DNA of 6,270 nt from an uncultured Oscillospiraceae bacterium (lineage in GTDB: Bacteria > Bacillota > Clostridia > Oscillospirales > Oscillospiraceae), in assembly GCA_934659475.1 (NCBI GenBank), contig CAKUHX010000100.1:1-6270 (forward strand). Direction: 5' to 3'. Of the stretch, positions 1-6,257 are shown piece by piece. Under the pieces are notes generated by a model. That model searched no databases. It was given only the letters and a program-made list of their open reading frames with translations, and had not been told where the DNA came from. Numbering within the stretch: the stretch's first letter is position 1; every line of letters begins with the position of its first letter. The position numbers were made by a program, and so were the translations under genes.

Positions 1-2553
1 GGCGGCGGTGCGGTCGATGGTCTCCACCCGGTTGTGCAGGTAATACACCTGTCCCCCCCGCTCCAGCTCCCGGCGCATGGCGTCGGCCAGCACGGCCCAG
101 TCGTGCTCCAGCACATAAGTCTGCACCGGCTGGCGGTCGGCGGGGGGCTCCTCCAGGGTGGACATATCCCGGATGCCGGACAGGGCCATGTTCAGGGTGC
201 GGGGGATGGGGGTGGCGGACAGGGTGAGCACATCCACCTGGCGGAAGGTCTCCTTCAGCTTCTCCTTGTGCTGCACGCCGAAGCGCTGCTCCTCATCCAC
301 CACCAGCAGGCCCAGATCCTTAAAGCGCACGTCCCTGTTGAACAGGCGGTGGGTGCCGATCAGGATGTCCACCTTGCCGGTGGATACGTCGTACAGGGTC
401 TTTTTCATCTGTCCCGGGGTGCGGAAGCGGGAGACCACGTCGATGGTCACGGGGTAGCCCCGGAAGCGGTTCAATGCGGACAGGTAGTGCTGCCGGGCCA
501 GCACGGTGGTGGGCACCAGGATGGCGGCCTGCTTGCCGTCCATGACGCACTTCATGATGGCCCGGAAGGCCACCTCCGTCTTGCCGTAGCCCACGTCGCC
601 GCACAGCAGGCGGTCCATAGGGGTGGGCCGCTCCATGTCCCGTTTGATCTCGTCCACGCACCGCAGCTGGTCCTCCGTCTCGGTGTACTCGAACTCCTCC
701 TCAAATTCCCGCTGCCACGGGGCGTCCGGTGAGAAGGAGAACCCCGGCTGCCGCTGGCGCTGGGCGTACAGCTGGATCAGCCCCTTGGCCAGATCCTGCA
801 CCGCCTTTTTGGCCCGGGTCTTTTGCTTTTCCCACTCGGTGCCCCCCAGCTTGGACAGCTTCTTGGTCTCGTTGGCGTCCTCGCCGCCGCCGATGTACTT
901 GCTCACCAGATCCAGCTGGGTGGCGGGGACGTACAGCACGTCAGACCCGGCATAGGCGATCTTCACATAGTCCTTCTGCACCCCGTCGGCGGCCATCTTC
1001 ACCATGCCGGCATACCGGCCGATGCCGTGGTGCTCGTGCACCACCAGGTCGCCCACGGACAGGTCGGCGTAAGACTTCAGCTTCTGGCGGTTGGTGGCCT
1101 GCTTGGCCGGGCGGGGGCGCTTTTTCTGTCCGCCGCCGCTGCCCTCGGCCAGAATGGCCAGCTTTTTGGCGGGGTACTCCATGCCCGCGGACAGGCCGCC
1201 CACACAGATCACCGCCGTGCCCGCCTTGGGCAGGCCCTTCAGCTGGAACTCCACCGCCGTCTTGATGCCCTGCTCCCGCAGCAGCTGCTGTAGATTCAGG
1301 CAGCGCTGCTCGCTGGCCGCCAGCACCACGGTGGAAAACCCCGCGGCCTGGTAGTGGGACAGGTCCTGCACCGCCGTCTCCAGGCTGGCCCCGAAGGGGG
1401 ACAGCTGCTTGGCCGTCACCGGGATGAGGGAGCGGGGGGGCACTGGATAGGAGGAGATGGTGAAGGAGTCCAGAAACACCAGAGGGAACTCCTCCATGGC
1501 CCGGAACAGCTGCCCCGGGGTCAGGGCCAGATCGGTGCAGGCGGAGTCCAGCTCCCCCCGCTCCAGCAGGGTCTTGATGTCCTCCTGGATCTGCCACTGA
1601 TAGGTCTTGACCCGCTCCTCCACCCGGGGGCACTCGCTGAGCAGGACGCAGGCGTCCCCGGGCAGGTAGTCCAGGGGGGTGGTCAGCTCCGGGTAGATCA
1701 GGGACAGGTACCGGTCGGCGGCGGGGAAGGGCAGGCCCTGCTCCAGCAGCTCCCGGTCCCGCTCCAGACTGGCGGCCAGTTCGTTCTGCCCCTCCTTCCT
1801 CGCCCGCGCCGCCAGCTTTTCCAGCTTGGCCGTCAGGCCGGAGAGCCCCCCGGGGGCCATGTGGGGCAGCACCTCCGCCGCGGGCAGCAGCAGGGCGTGG
1901 TCCACGTTCTCCGTCCGCCGCTGGGTGGCGGGGTCGAAGGCACCCATGGCGTCGATCTCGTCCCCCCAGAACTCCGCCCGGACGGGGTTTTCCATGCCGG
2001 GGCCGAACACGTCCAGAATGCCCCCACGCAGGGCAAATTGGCCCACCCCCTCCACCTGGTCGCACCGGACGTAGCCCATAGCGGTCAGCTGCTCGGTCAG
2101 GGGATCCAGGTCGCGGCTGTCCCCGGGCTTCAGCTCCAGCCGGGCTCTGGTCAGGGTCTGGGGGGGGACGGTGTACTGGGTCAGGGCCTCCGCCGTGGCC
2201 ACCAGGAAGGGCATCTGCCCCCGGCTCAGGCGGTCCAGCAGAGCCAGCCGCCGGTGCTCCCACTGGCGGGACACCGTGGCCCCGGTGTGGAAGGTGAAGG
2301 ACCGGGGGGTGAGCACGGGCACCTCCGCCCCCGCAAAGGCGGCCATGTCCCGGGCCAGACGGCCGGCCTCTCCCTCGTCGGCGCACACGGCCACCACCGG
2401 CCGCCCGGTCACCAGCCCAAGGGCGGCGGCGAAGTGGGCCCGGTGGACGGCGGCAAGGCCGGACACGGCGGCGGGACAGGCTCCGCCGTCGATGGCGGTC
2501 AGCAGCTGCCGGAATTCAGGCAGATCGTTCAGGGCACAGGCGAGCAGTTTCAT
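1..2553 (-). CDS. mfd: Transcription-repair coupling factor Mfd, partial (3' end beyond left edge)
   Basis: Mfd is a cytoplasmic ATP-driven DNA translocase. It binds RNA polymerase stalled at lesions, pushes it off, and recruits UvrA for nucleotide excision repair. The first 851 residues are present. The UvrB-like N-terminal module (about 1-330) carries RGGILDVF (176-183), and its own nucleotide site looks degenerate, as is normal for Mfd. The CarD-like RNA polymerase interaction domain starts near 495 (VGDLVVHEHHGIGRY at 500-514). The SF2 translocase motor shows Walker A GDVGYGKT (652-659), DEEQ box (753-756) and TLSATPIPRT (777-786). The frame is open to base 1, ending just inside the second RecA-like domain (YYLHNRVETI). 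Relative to the usual 1150-1180 residues, roughly 300 are missing, including the TRG motif and the C-terminal autoinhibitory domain. The ATG at 2553-2551 has GAGG 7 nt upstream (2564-2561) and gives the N-terminus MKLLACALNDLPEF. It lies 139 nt after the permease gene. The identification is very secure. Confidence 0.97.
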   Translation of the reverse strand, partial: MKLLACALNDLPEFRQLLTAIDGGACPAAVSGLAAVHRAHFAAALGLVTGRPVVAVCADEGEAGRLARDMAAFAGAEVPVLTPRSFTFHTGATVSRQWEHRRLALLDRLSRGQMPFLVATAEALTQYTVPPQTLTRARLELKPGDSRDLDPLTEQLTAMGYVRCDQVEGVGQFALRGGILDVFGPGMENPVRAEFWGDEIDAMGAFDPATQRRTENVDHALLLPAAEVLPHMAPGGLSGLTAKLEKLAARARKEGQNELAASLERDRELLEQGLPFPAADRYLSLIYPELTTPLDYLPGDACVLLSECPRVEERVKTYQWQIQEDIKTLLERGELDSACTDLALTPGQLFRAMEEFPLVFLDSFTISSYPVPPRSLIPVTAKQLSPFGASLETAVQDLSHYQAAGFSTVVLAASEQRCLNLQQLLREQGIKTAVEFQLKGLPKAGTAVICVGGLSAGMEYPAKKLAILAEGSGGGQKKRPRPAKQATNRQKLKSYADLSVGDLVVHEHHGIGRYAGMVKMAADGVQKDYVKIAYAGSDVLYVPATQLDLVSKYIGGGEDANETKKLSKLGGTEWEKQKTRAKKAVQDLAKGLIQLYAQRQRQPGFSFSPDAPWQREFEEEFEYTETEDQLRCVDEIKRDMERPTPMDRLLCGDVGYGKTEVAFRAIMKCVMDGKQAAILVPTTVLARQHYLSALNRFRGYPVTIDVVSRFRTPGQMKKTLYDVSTGKVDILIGTHRLFNRDVRFKDLGLLVVDEEQRFGVQHKEKLKETFRQVDVLTLSATPIPRTLNMALSGIRDMSTLEEPPADRQPVQTYVLEHDWAVLADAMRRELERGGQVYYLHNRVETIDRTAA

Positions 2554-2597
2554 GGCAGTTCCTCACAGCGGACAAAATGGTTTGGAGACGCCGAAAG

Positions 2598-2622
2598 CCC
2601 CCGCTCCGCAAAGGGAGGGGGG
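2598..2622 (-). other. Predicted hairpin in the mfd leader
   Basis: CCCCC (2598-2602) plus CTCC (2604-2607) pairs with GGAG (2614-2617) plus GGGGG (2618-2622). This gives nine base pairs with a one-base bulge and a 6-nt loop. In the minus-strand transcript it lies between the predicted mfd start site and the ribosome binding site. The following CTTTC is a very poor U-tract, so it is at best a weak terminator or attenuator for read-through from the ABC operon. A structural leader element is equally possible. Confidence 0.35.
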
Positions 2623-2644
2623 TATCCGGCCTTGTGTTCAGTTC

Positions 2645-2674
2645 AGTATAGCCCCGCCGGGGCGGCGGGGTCAA
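2645..2674 (-). promoter_or_regulatory. Probable sigma-A-type promoter for mfd
   Basis: Read on the minus strand, TTGACC (2674-2669) and TATACT (2650-2645) are separated by 18 nt. They match the housekeeping -35 and -10 consensus at five of six positions each. Initiation would fall near 2638, giving an mfd leader of about 85 nt. The promoter lies between the permease stop and the mfd start, so mfd need not depend on the upstream operon. The spacer is almost pure G/C and contains a perfect inverted repeat. No transcription data are available, so function is inferred. Confidence 0.6.
2652..2670. repeat. G/C inverted repeat inside the mfd promoter spacer
   Basis: CCCCGCC (2652-2658) and GGCGGGG (2664-2670) form a perfect 7-bp inverted repeat around a 5-nt centre. 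It fills the 18-nt spacer and overlaps the -35 hexamer by two bases. It is also the first strong hairpin downstream of the permease stop. However, the minus-strand sequence after it is CTATACT, not a T-tract, so it does not look like an intrinsic terminator. It could be an operator or a chance G/C palindrome. Confidence 0.45.
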
Positions 2675-2692
2675 GGGGAAAATGGGGGCGCT

Positions 2693-4765
2693 TTAATATC
2701 CCCCCGCCGTGATCACCGTGGTGGGGCCGTCGGCCCCGCCGATGATCTCCTCCCCGGTGGCGGCGTCAAAGGTCTCTCCGGCAGTGTCGCCGTTGTAAAA
2801 CTTCTCGGCGGCATCCCCATACTCCTGCTCCGTCCACTGGCGGTAGGTGGGAACGGTATAGTCCGTGCCCAGCCCGGAGTTCTCCCGCAGCCAGGCCAGG
2901 GTGTTCTCCGCGTCGGGGGTCAGGGTGACGATGACGCTCGTCCAGGAGCGCCCCTCCTCCGGATCGTTTCTGAACTCGAAGACCAGGTCGGTGCGGCAGG
3001 TGTGGTCCAGCCGCTGGTCAGAGTAGTCGAACAGATACCGGCGGCCCAGCGTGCCCGCCTTAAAGTCGGCCAGCACTGCGCTCCACAGGCCGTCCAGATC
3101 CTCCCCGGCGGCCCCGTCCAGAGAGACGGTGTTGTAGGCGCCCTCCATGGTCCGGACGCCGTCCAGATAGGCGTTGATGCTGCGGTCCCGGTCGGCGTGA
3201 TAGGTGCCCCCCTCCCAGGTATCGGCGATCCACCGGGACAGGTCGTACCGGTCAAAGCCGTAGGCCGCGGCCACGATGTCCCGGTCCTCCGCCAGCTGCC
3301 GCCAGGCATAGGCCACGGTGCCGGGCTGATCCACGTCCTCCTCATAGACGGACACGGCGTAGTAGCTCCGGGACAGGGTGCCGCCCCCCCGCAGACGGTA
3401 GGTCAGCTCCACCCGCAGGCTCTCCGCCCGGTTCTTGCCGGAGTTGGCCCCGTCCTCGCCGGCGTTGTGCCAGTCCACAATGGCCTGGTGGAGGGCGATC
3501 ACCTTCTCCACCTGAGTGCGGCCGGTCAGTTTGAGATCCTCCCGGGAGGCCCCGTCGTTGGGGTAGCCCAGCATGTCGCCGCTGACGGTGACCGACTCCA
3601 CCCGGTCGGCGGCGGGGACGCGGCTCTGCACCCCGAACAGGTCGAACATACACCCGGCGCACAGCAGGGCGGACACCGCCATCATCACCAGACAGCCCTT
3701 CCACGCCCCCAGCACCCGGAAGGAGCGGCGCAGGAACATCTCCGCCACGAACCAGCCCACCGCCGTCCACAGCACCACCAGCAGGGTCAGGGGCAGGCCG
3801 TCGGCCACCCACCCGAAGAACACGGCGGTGAAGATGCCCATGGACAGCCCCGTGCAGAAGGCCACACCGCAGCGGAACACCGGCCGCACCACGGGGATGG
3901 CCACCACGTCGCCGGCGGACTCGGCGTGGCGCAGCTGATACACCAGAACGGCCAGCACCGCCAGCACCACCCCGGCGGCGGCGTATACCGCCACCGCGCC
4001 GGGGGCTCTCAGCTGATAGCAGGTATCGTCCCAAAGGGCCCAGGAGCCCTCGCAGGCGTCCATCAGCTTGACAAAGGGGGTCAGCCACTGAATGGCGGAC
4101 GGCATCCCCATTCCCCACCGGGAGAAGCCATAGAAGAACTCCGCCATCAGCCCCTGCACCAGCATGTACACCCCCGCGACCAGAAAGTTCAGGATGCCGT
4201 AGAACACCGGCAGGGCCAGCACGCTGCCCGTGAACATGGCGCAGAAGACCGCGAAGGAGTAGAAGAACAGGCACAGGCCGCTCTGCACCGCCAGCCACAG
4301 GCCCAGGGCGGACAGGGCCGCCCCCCACCCGGCGGAGGGCAGCAGGCACAGCTCCAGCGCCGCGGTGAGGGCGGCGATGACCACATTGGGCAGGATCAGC
4401 AGGGACAATCCCCCCAGATACTGGGCGGTGAACAGCTGCCGCCGGTCCATGGGCAGGGACTGCATCATACACACCGAGCGGGTGGTGTACAGATATCCGA
4501 ACGCCGCCATGGCGCAGAACACCCCGAAGGCGGCGGCCAGACACAGGCCGGGGATGAGGGTCTGGGGCACCCGCACCGACCAGTTCAGCAAGCTCTGCCG
4601 GAGCACCTCGGGCCCCTCCATCCAGCGCAGCCCGCTCATCCATCTCTGGAGCAGGGCAAGGGGCATCATAAAGAGCCACGCCATGCCGTAGATCGCCCAC
4701 AGGGGCCAGAAGCGGGTCAGGTTTTTGCCATAGACCGTATTAAAGCACGATGTCCCGGACCGCAT
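2693..4765 (-). CDS. ABC-2-like transporter permease with large C-terminal extracytoplasmic domain
   Basis: Integral membrane partner of the ATPase encoded just upstream; substrate unknown. The protein has 690 residues. I see about nine hydrophobic segments, near 21-40, 70-93, 115-138, 150-178, 181-206, 256-276, 300-320, 325-345 and 355-375. Basic loops at about 94-114 (TTRSV, MDRRQ) and 346-354 (RRSFR) suggest a cytoplasmic N-terminus. That would place residues 376-690 outside the cell. The cysteine-containing 'LPMDRRQL' loop after the second segment is typical of ABC-2 permeases of the YtrC/YtrD kind. The C-terminal part is hydrophilic, rich in Asp, Tyr and Trp, and I do not recognise its fold; it may correspond to a domain of unknown function found on clostridial permeases. 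It ends in IIGGADGPTTVITAGGY. The start at 4765 is chosen because GGAGGTGA lies 5 nt upstream; it overlaps the ATPase gene by 26 nt. The permease role is secure, the transported substrate is not. Confidence 0.85.
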   Translation of the reverse strand: MRSGTSCFNTVYGKNLTRFWPLWAIYGMAWLFMMPLALLQRWMSGLRWMEGPEVLRQSLLNWSVRVPQTLIPGLCLAAAFGVFCAMAAFGYLYTTRSVCMMQSLPMDRRQLFTAQYLGGLSLLILPNVVIAALTAALELCLLPSAGWGAALSALGLWLAVQSGLCLFFYSFAVFCAMFTGSVLALPVFYGILNFLVAGVYMLVQGLMAEFFYGFSRWGMGMPSAIQWLTPFVKLMDACEGSWALWDDTCYQLRAPGAVAVYAAAGVVLAVLAVLVYQLRHAESAGDVVAIPVVRPVFRCGVAFCTGLSMGIFTAVFFGWVADGLPLTLLVVLWTAVGWFVAEMFLRRSFRVLGAWKGCLVMMAVSALLCAGCMFDLFGVQSRVPAADRVESVTVSGDMLGYPNDGASREDLKLTGRTQVEKVIALHQAIVDWHNAGEDGANSGKNRAESLRVELTYRLRGGGTLSRSYYAVSVYEEDVDQPGTVAYAWRQLAEDRDIVAAAYGFDRYDLSRWIADTWEGGTYHADRDRSINAYLDGVRTMEGAYNTVSLDGAAGEDLDGLWSAVLADFKAGTLGRRYLFDYSDQRLDHTCRTDLVFEFRNDPEEGRSWTSVIVTLTPDAENTLAWLRENSGLGTDYTVPTYRQWTEQEYGDAAEKFYNGDTAGETFDAATGEEIIGGADGPTTVITAGGY

Positions 4766-5642
4766 AGTCCTCACCTCCCAGTTCATAAATAAAGATCTCC
4801 TCCAGGCTCAGGGGCAGGGCCTCCAGCAGGATGGGGCTGTAAGCCGCCATGCGGGTCTTGATCTCACTGGGATCGCCCCGGACGATCAGGGTGTACACCC
4901 TTCCCAGCTGGCCGATGTGCAGGATGTTCATATCCTTGGGCAGCTGGGGCAGCTCCGGTTCGTTAAAGGCCACCTGCAGCTTCACCACGTTGTCCTGCAG
5001 GTCGGTGAGGGAGCGCTCCAGCAGCACCTTGCCGTGGGACAGGATGCCCACATGGTCGCACACGTCCTCCAGCTCCCGCAGGTTGTGGCTGGACACCAGC
5101 ACCGTGGTGCCCCGCTGGGCCACGTCCCCCATGAGCAGGGACCACACCTGCCGCCGCATCACCGGGTCCAGGCCGTCCACCGGCTCGTCCAGCACCAGGA
5201 TCTCCGGGTCGCAGCACAGGGCCAGCCAGAAGGCGCTCTGCTTCTGCATCCCCTTGGACAGGCGGCGGATGGGGGCCTTCTCGTCCACCTCGGGGAAGGC
5301 CCTGCGCAGGGTCTCGTACCGCTCCATGTCGAATTTGGGGTAGACCCCCCGGTAGAACCTCATCATGTCCCGGGTGGAGGCGGAGTTGAAATAGTAAAGC
5401 TCGTCGGGGATCACGGCGATGCGCGCCTTCACCTCCGGATCTTCATACACCGGCTTTCCCTCCACCAGAACGGAGCCGGAGTCGGGGCGGTACACCCCCG
5501 TGATGTGCCGCAGAATGGTGGACTTGCCGGAGCCGTTGGGCCCCACCAGCCCGTAGATGGAGCCCCGCTCCACCCGCATGGTCAGTCCGTCCAGGGCCCG
5601 GGACCCGTCAAAGGTCTTGACCACATTGTTCACCTGGATCAC
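4740..5642 (-). CDS. ABC transporter ATP-binding protein, YtrB-like
   Basis: Cytoplasmic ATPase subunit that would power the adjacent permease. The 300-residue protein contains every core ABC motif: Walker A GPNGSGKST (34-42), signature RLSKGMQK (127-134), Walker B ILVLDEP (148-154), D-loop GLDP (157-160) and switch histidine in SSH (184-186). The Q-loop position reads IPDELYYF, with Asp80 in place of the usual Gln, as I recall for YtrB-type and some other exporter ATPases. After the nucleotide-binding core (about 1-215) is an accessory C-terminal region of roughly 85 residues with no motif I recognise. Translation probably starts at GTG (5642-5640): AAGGAGG lies 9 nt upstream and the first residues, MIQVNNVVKTFDG, are the normal start of this fold. 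The GTG overlaps the regulator stop codon as GTGA, and the 3' end overlaps the permease by 26 nt. Export rather than import is inferred, because no substrate-binding protein is encoded nearby. Confidence 0.93.
   Translation of the reverse strand: MIQVNNVVKTFDGSRALDGLTMRVERGSIYGLVGPNGSGKSTILRHITGVYRPDSGSVLVEGKPVYEDPEVKARIAVIPDELYYFNSASTRDMMRFYRGVYPKFDMERYETLRRAFPEVDEKAPIRRLSKGMQKQSAFWLALCCDPEILVLDEPVDGLDPVMRRQVWSLLMGDVAQRGTTVLVSSHNLRELEDVCDHVGILSHGKVLLERSLTDLQDNVVKLQVAFNEPELPQLPKDMNILHIGQLGRVYTLIVRGDPSEIKTRMAAYSPILLEALPLSLEEIFIYELGGEDYAVRDIVL
4771..4778 (-). promoter_or_regulatory. Ribosome binding site fixing the permease start
   Basis: GGAGGTGA (4778-4771, minus strand) is a full-length anti-16S match lying 5 nt before the ATG at 4765-4763. 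It is embedded in the last codons of the ATPase gene. An in-frame ATG at 4786 lies upstream of this site and lacks its own Shine-Dalgarno sequence, so the shorter start is preferred. Confidence 0.75.
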
Positions 5643-6010
5643 TGCCCGATCCCTCCTTTCAGTGCTTTCAGCCGCCGGGCCAGCGTCTCCGCGTCCAGCC
5701 CCAGGCAGAACAGCTCTCTGCACACGCCGTCAAAGCTGGCCAGCAGCTTCTCCCGCCGCCCCTCGTCCACCCCGGCGTGGGGCGCGGCGAAGGAGCCCTT
5801 CCCCTGCACGGAGCAGAGGTAGCCCTCCGCCTCCAGGGCCTCATAGGCCCGCTGTATGGTGTTGGGGTTGATGGCCAGACTGCTGGCCAGCGCCCGGACG
5901 GAGGGCAGCTTCTCCCCCTCCCGGATGACCCCGGTGACCATCAGGCGGCGCAGGCCGTCCCGCACCTGTTCGTAGATGGGCCGTGCATCTCTGAAATCCA
6001 GATCCAGCAT
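5639..6010 (-). CDS. GntR-family transcriptional regulator, YtrA subfamily
   Basis: Probable DNA-binding repressor of its own operon. The 123-residue protein has the N-terminal winged helix-turn-helix typical of GntR proteins: PIYEQVRDGL (11-20), then EGEKLPSVRALASSLAINPN (31-50) and TIQRAYEALEAEGYL (51-65), ending in the wing VQGKGSF (68-74). Only about 50 residues follow, too few for an FadR or HutC effector domain. This short tail defines the YtrA subfamily, in which a small helical region mediates dimerisation. In B. subtilis, YtrA represses an ABC transporter operon induced by some cell-wall-active antibiotics. Here the gene likewise leads an ABC operon. The ATG at 6010 has GGAGG 5 nt upstream. 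A 26-bp inverted-repeat operator candidate covers the predicted transcription start. The inducer is unknown; the family assignment is secure. Confidence 0.93.
   Translation of the reverse strand: MLDLDFRDARPIYEQVRDGLRRLMVTGVIREGEKLPSVRALASSLAINPNTIQRAYEALEAEGYLCSVQGKGSFAAPHAGVDEGRREKLLASFDGVCRELFCLGLDAETLARRLKALKGGIGQ
5652..5658 (-). promoter_or_regulatory. Ribosome binding site fixing the GTG start of the ATPase
   Basis: AAGGAGG (5658-5652, minus strand) ends 9 nt before the GTG at 5642. It sits inside the last codons of the GntR gene. It supports the GTG over an in-frame ATG at 5723, which would add 27 residues unlike any ABC N-terminus and overlap the regulator gene by 85 nt. Confidence 0.75.
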
Positions 6011-6015
6011 GGCGC

Positions 6016-6022
6016 CCTCCTT
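6016..6022 (-). promoter_or_regulatory. Ribosome binding site of the GntR gene
   Basis: AAGGAGG (6022-6016, minus strand) ends 5 nt before the ATG at 6010. It begins only two bases after the 3' arm of a leader hairpin, so that structure could affect ribosome access. Confidence 0.75.
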
Positions 6023-6024
6023 CC

Positions 6025-6042
6025 TTCCGGCCGCTGCCGGAA
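6025..6042 (-). other. Predicted stem-loop in the GntR operon leader
   Basis: TTCCGGC (6025-6031) and GCCGGAA (6036-6042) form a perfect 7-bp stem with a 4-nt loop. In the minus-strand mRNA it lies directly before the ribosome binding site. Its upstream arm shares two bases with the operator candidate. There is no following U-tract, so it is not a terminator. It might stabilise the mRNA 5' end or tune translation; the role is inferred. Confidence 0.5.
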
Positions 6043-6066
6043 CTGTATGAAGTGTCTGATACAGTT
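6041..6066. promoter_or_regulatory. Inverted-repeat operator, likely bound by the GntR/YtrA-type regulator
   Basis: Perfect 8-bp arms AACTGTAT (6041-6048) and ATACAGTT (6059-6066) are separated by 10 nt. The core ACTGTA-N12-TACAGT resembles the widely spaced inverted repeat that I recall for YtrA operators (AGTGTA...TACACT). It directly abuts the predicted -10 box and would cover the transcription start, an ideal position for autorepression. It is the most symmetric element in the leader of a regulator-led operon. Binding is inferred. Confidence 0.75.
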
Positions 6067-6095
6067 ATGATAGTCTGCCCCGCCGGAAAAAACAA
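6067..6095 (-). promoter_or_regulatory. Promoter of the gntR-ABC-permease operon
   Basis: Minus-strand TTGTTT (6095-6090) and TATCAT (6072-6067) are spaced by 17 nt. The -10 box matches consensus at five of six positions; the -35 box keeps the key TTG. Transcription would start near 6060, within the operator, leaving a leader of about 50 nt. No other promoter is evident before the permease stop, so the three genes are probably one transcript. Confidence 0.65.
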
Positions 6096-6160
6096 TAAAG
6101 ATTCCTTTAAGATTTTTTAAGTTTCCGGGAAAAGTCCTTATATTCCTTTTTCAGGGAATG

Positions 6161-6169
6161 TGGTATAAT
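6161..6169 (+). promoter_or_regulatory. Extended -10 promoter candidate, divergent from the operon
   Basis: TGG followed by TATAAT (6164-6169) is a perfect -10 hexamer with the TGn extension. The 17-nt-spaced -35 position (TATTCC) is poor, which an extended -10 can offset. It would start near 6176 and read rightward into the palindromic element and out of the window. No open reading frame of useful length follows inside the window, so the target gene or RNA is unknown. Confidence 0.45.
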
Positions 6170-6189
6170 GCGGAAAAAGACCCGGGAGC

Positions 6190-6257
6190 AGCCCAATGTC
6201 ATTAAGCTAAGGGCTTTGTCATTGCGAGCCAGTCCGCAGACTGGCGCGGCGATCCGC
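6190..6257. repeat. Palindromic intergenic element, probably a dispersed repeat
   Basis: The core is a perfect 7-bp inverted repeat, GCCAGTC (6228-6234) and GACTGGC (6239-6245), around the loop CGCA. It is flanked by outer arms ATTGC (6221-6225) and GCGAT (6249-6253) that pair with one G-U. A second weak stem, AGCCC (6190-6194) with GGGCT (6211-6215), precedes it, and TGTCATT occurs twice (6198-6204, 6218-6224). From memory, the wording TCATTGCGAG...GCGATCCGC resembles short palindromic repeats scattered between genes in many bacteria. Only one copy is in view, so the repeat nature and its true edges are inferred. Confidence 0.5.

Noticed and set aside
2598..2670. Intrinsic terminator after the permease gene
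   Set aside because: Two G/C hairpins are present, but neither is followed by a T-tract on the minus strand (CTATACT and CTTTCGG follow).
1354..2712. Plus-strand frame of 452 codons, and a minus-strand frame at 941-2386, over the mfd region
   Set aside because: Both are shadows. The minus-strand frame at 2553-1 encodes all Mfd motifs, while these give Gly/Pro/Arg/His-rich sequence with no recognisable domain.
3342..4700. Minus-strand 452-codon frame inside the permease gene
   Set aside because: It is frame-shifted relative to the permease, gives Gly/Arg/Ala-rich sequence, and lacks a ribosome binding site.
4763..4786. Upstream ATG start for the permease (4786)
   Set aside because: The strong GGAGGTGA lies downstream of this ATG and is correctly spaced for the ATG at 4765.
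2171..4792. Very long plus-strand reading frame (873 codons) opposite the permease gene
   Set aside because: It is antisense to a gene with clear membrane segments and a strong ribosome binding site. Its product is His/Gln/Gly/Pro-rich low-complexity sequence, as expected from the opposite strand of GC-rich coding DNA.
5640..5723. Upstream ATG start for the ATPase (5723)
   Set aside because: The extra 27 residues lie within the regulator gene and do not resemble an ABC N-terminus. The GTG at 5642 has a well-placed AAGGAGG.
6196..6210. Small plus-strand reading frame after the extended -10 promoter
   Set aside because: The ATG at 6196 reaches a stop after four codons and has no ribosome binding site; the stretch is better explained as a palindromic element.
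6190..6257. CRISPR array or tRNA gene at the right edge
   Set aside because: There are no regularly spaced repeats, no cloverleaf and no TTCGA-type T-arm; only nested palindromes are seen.
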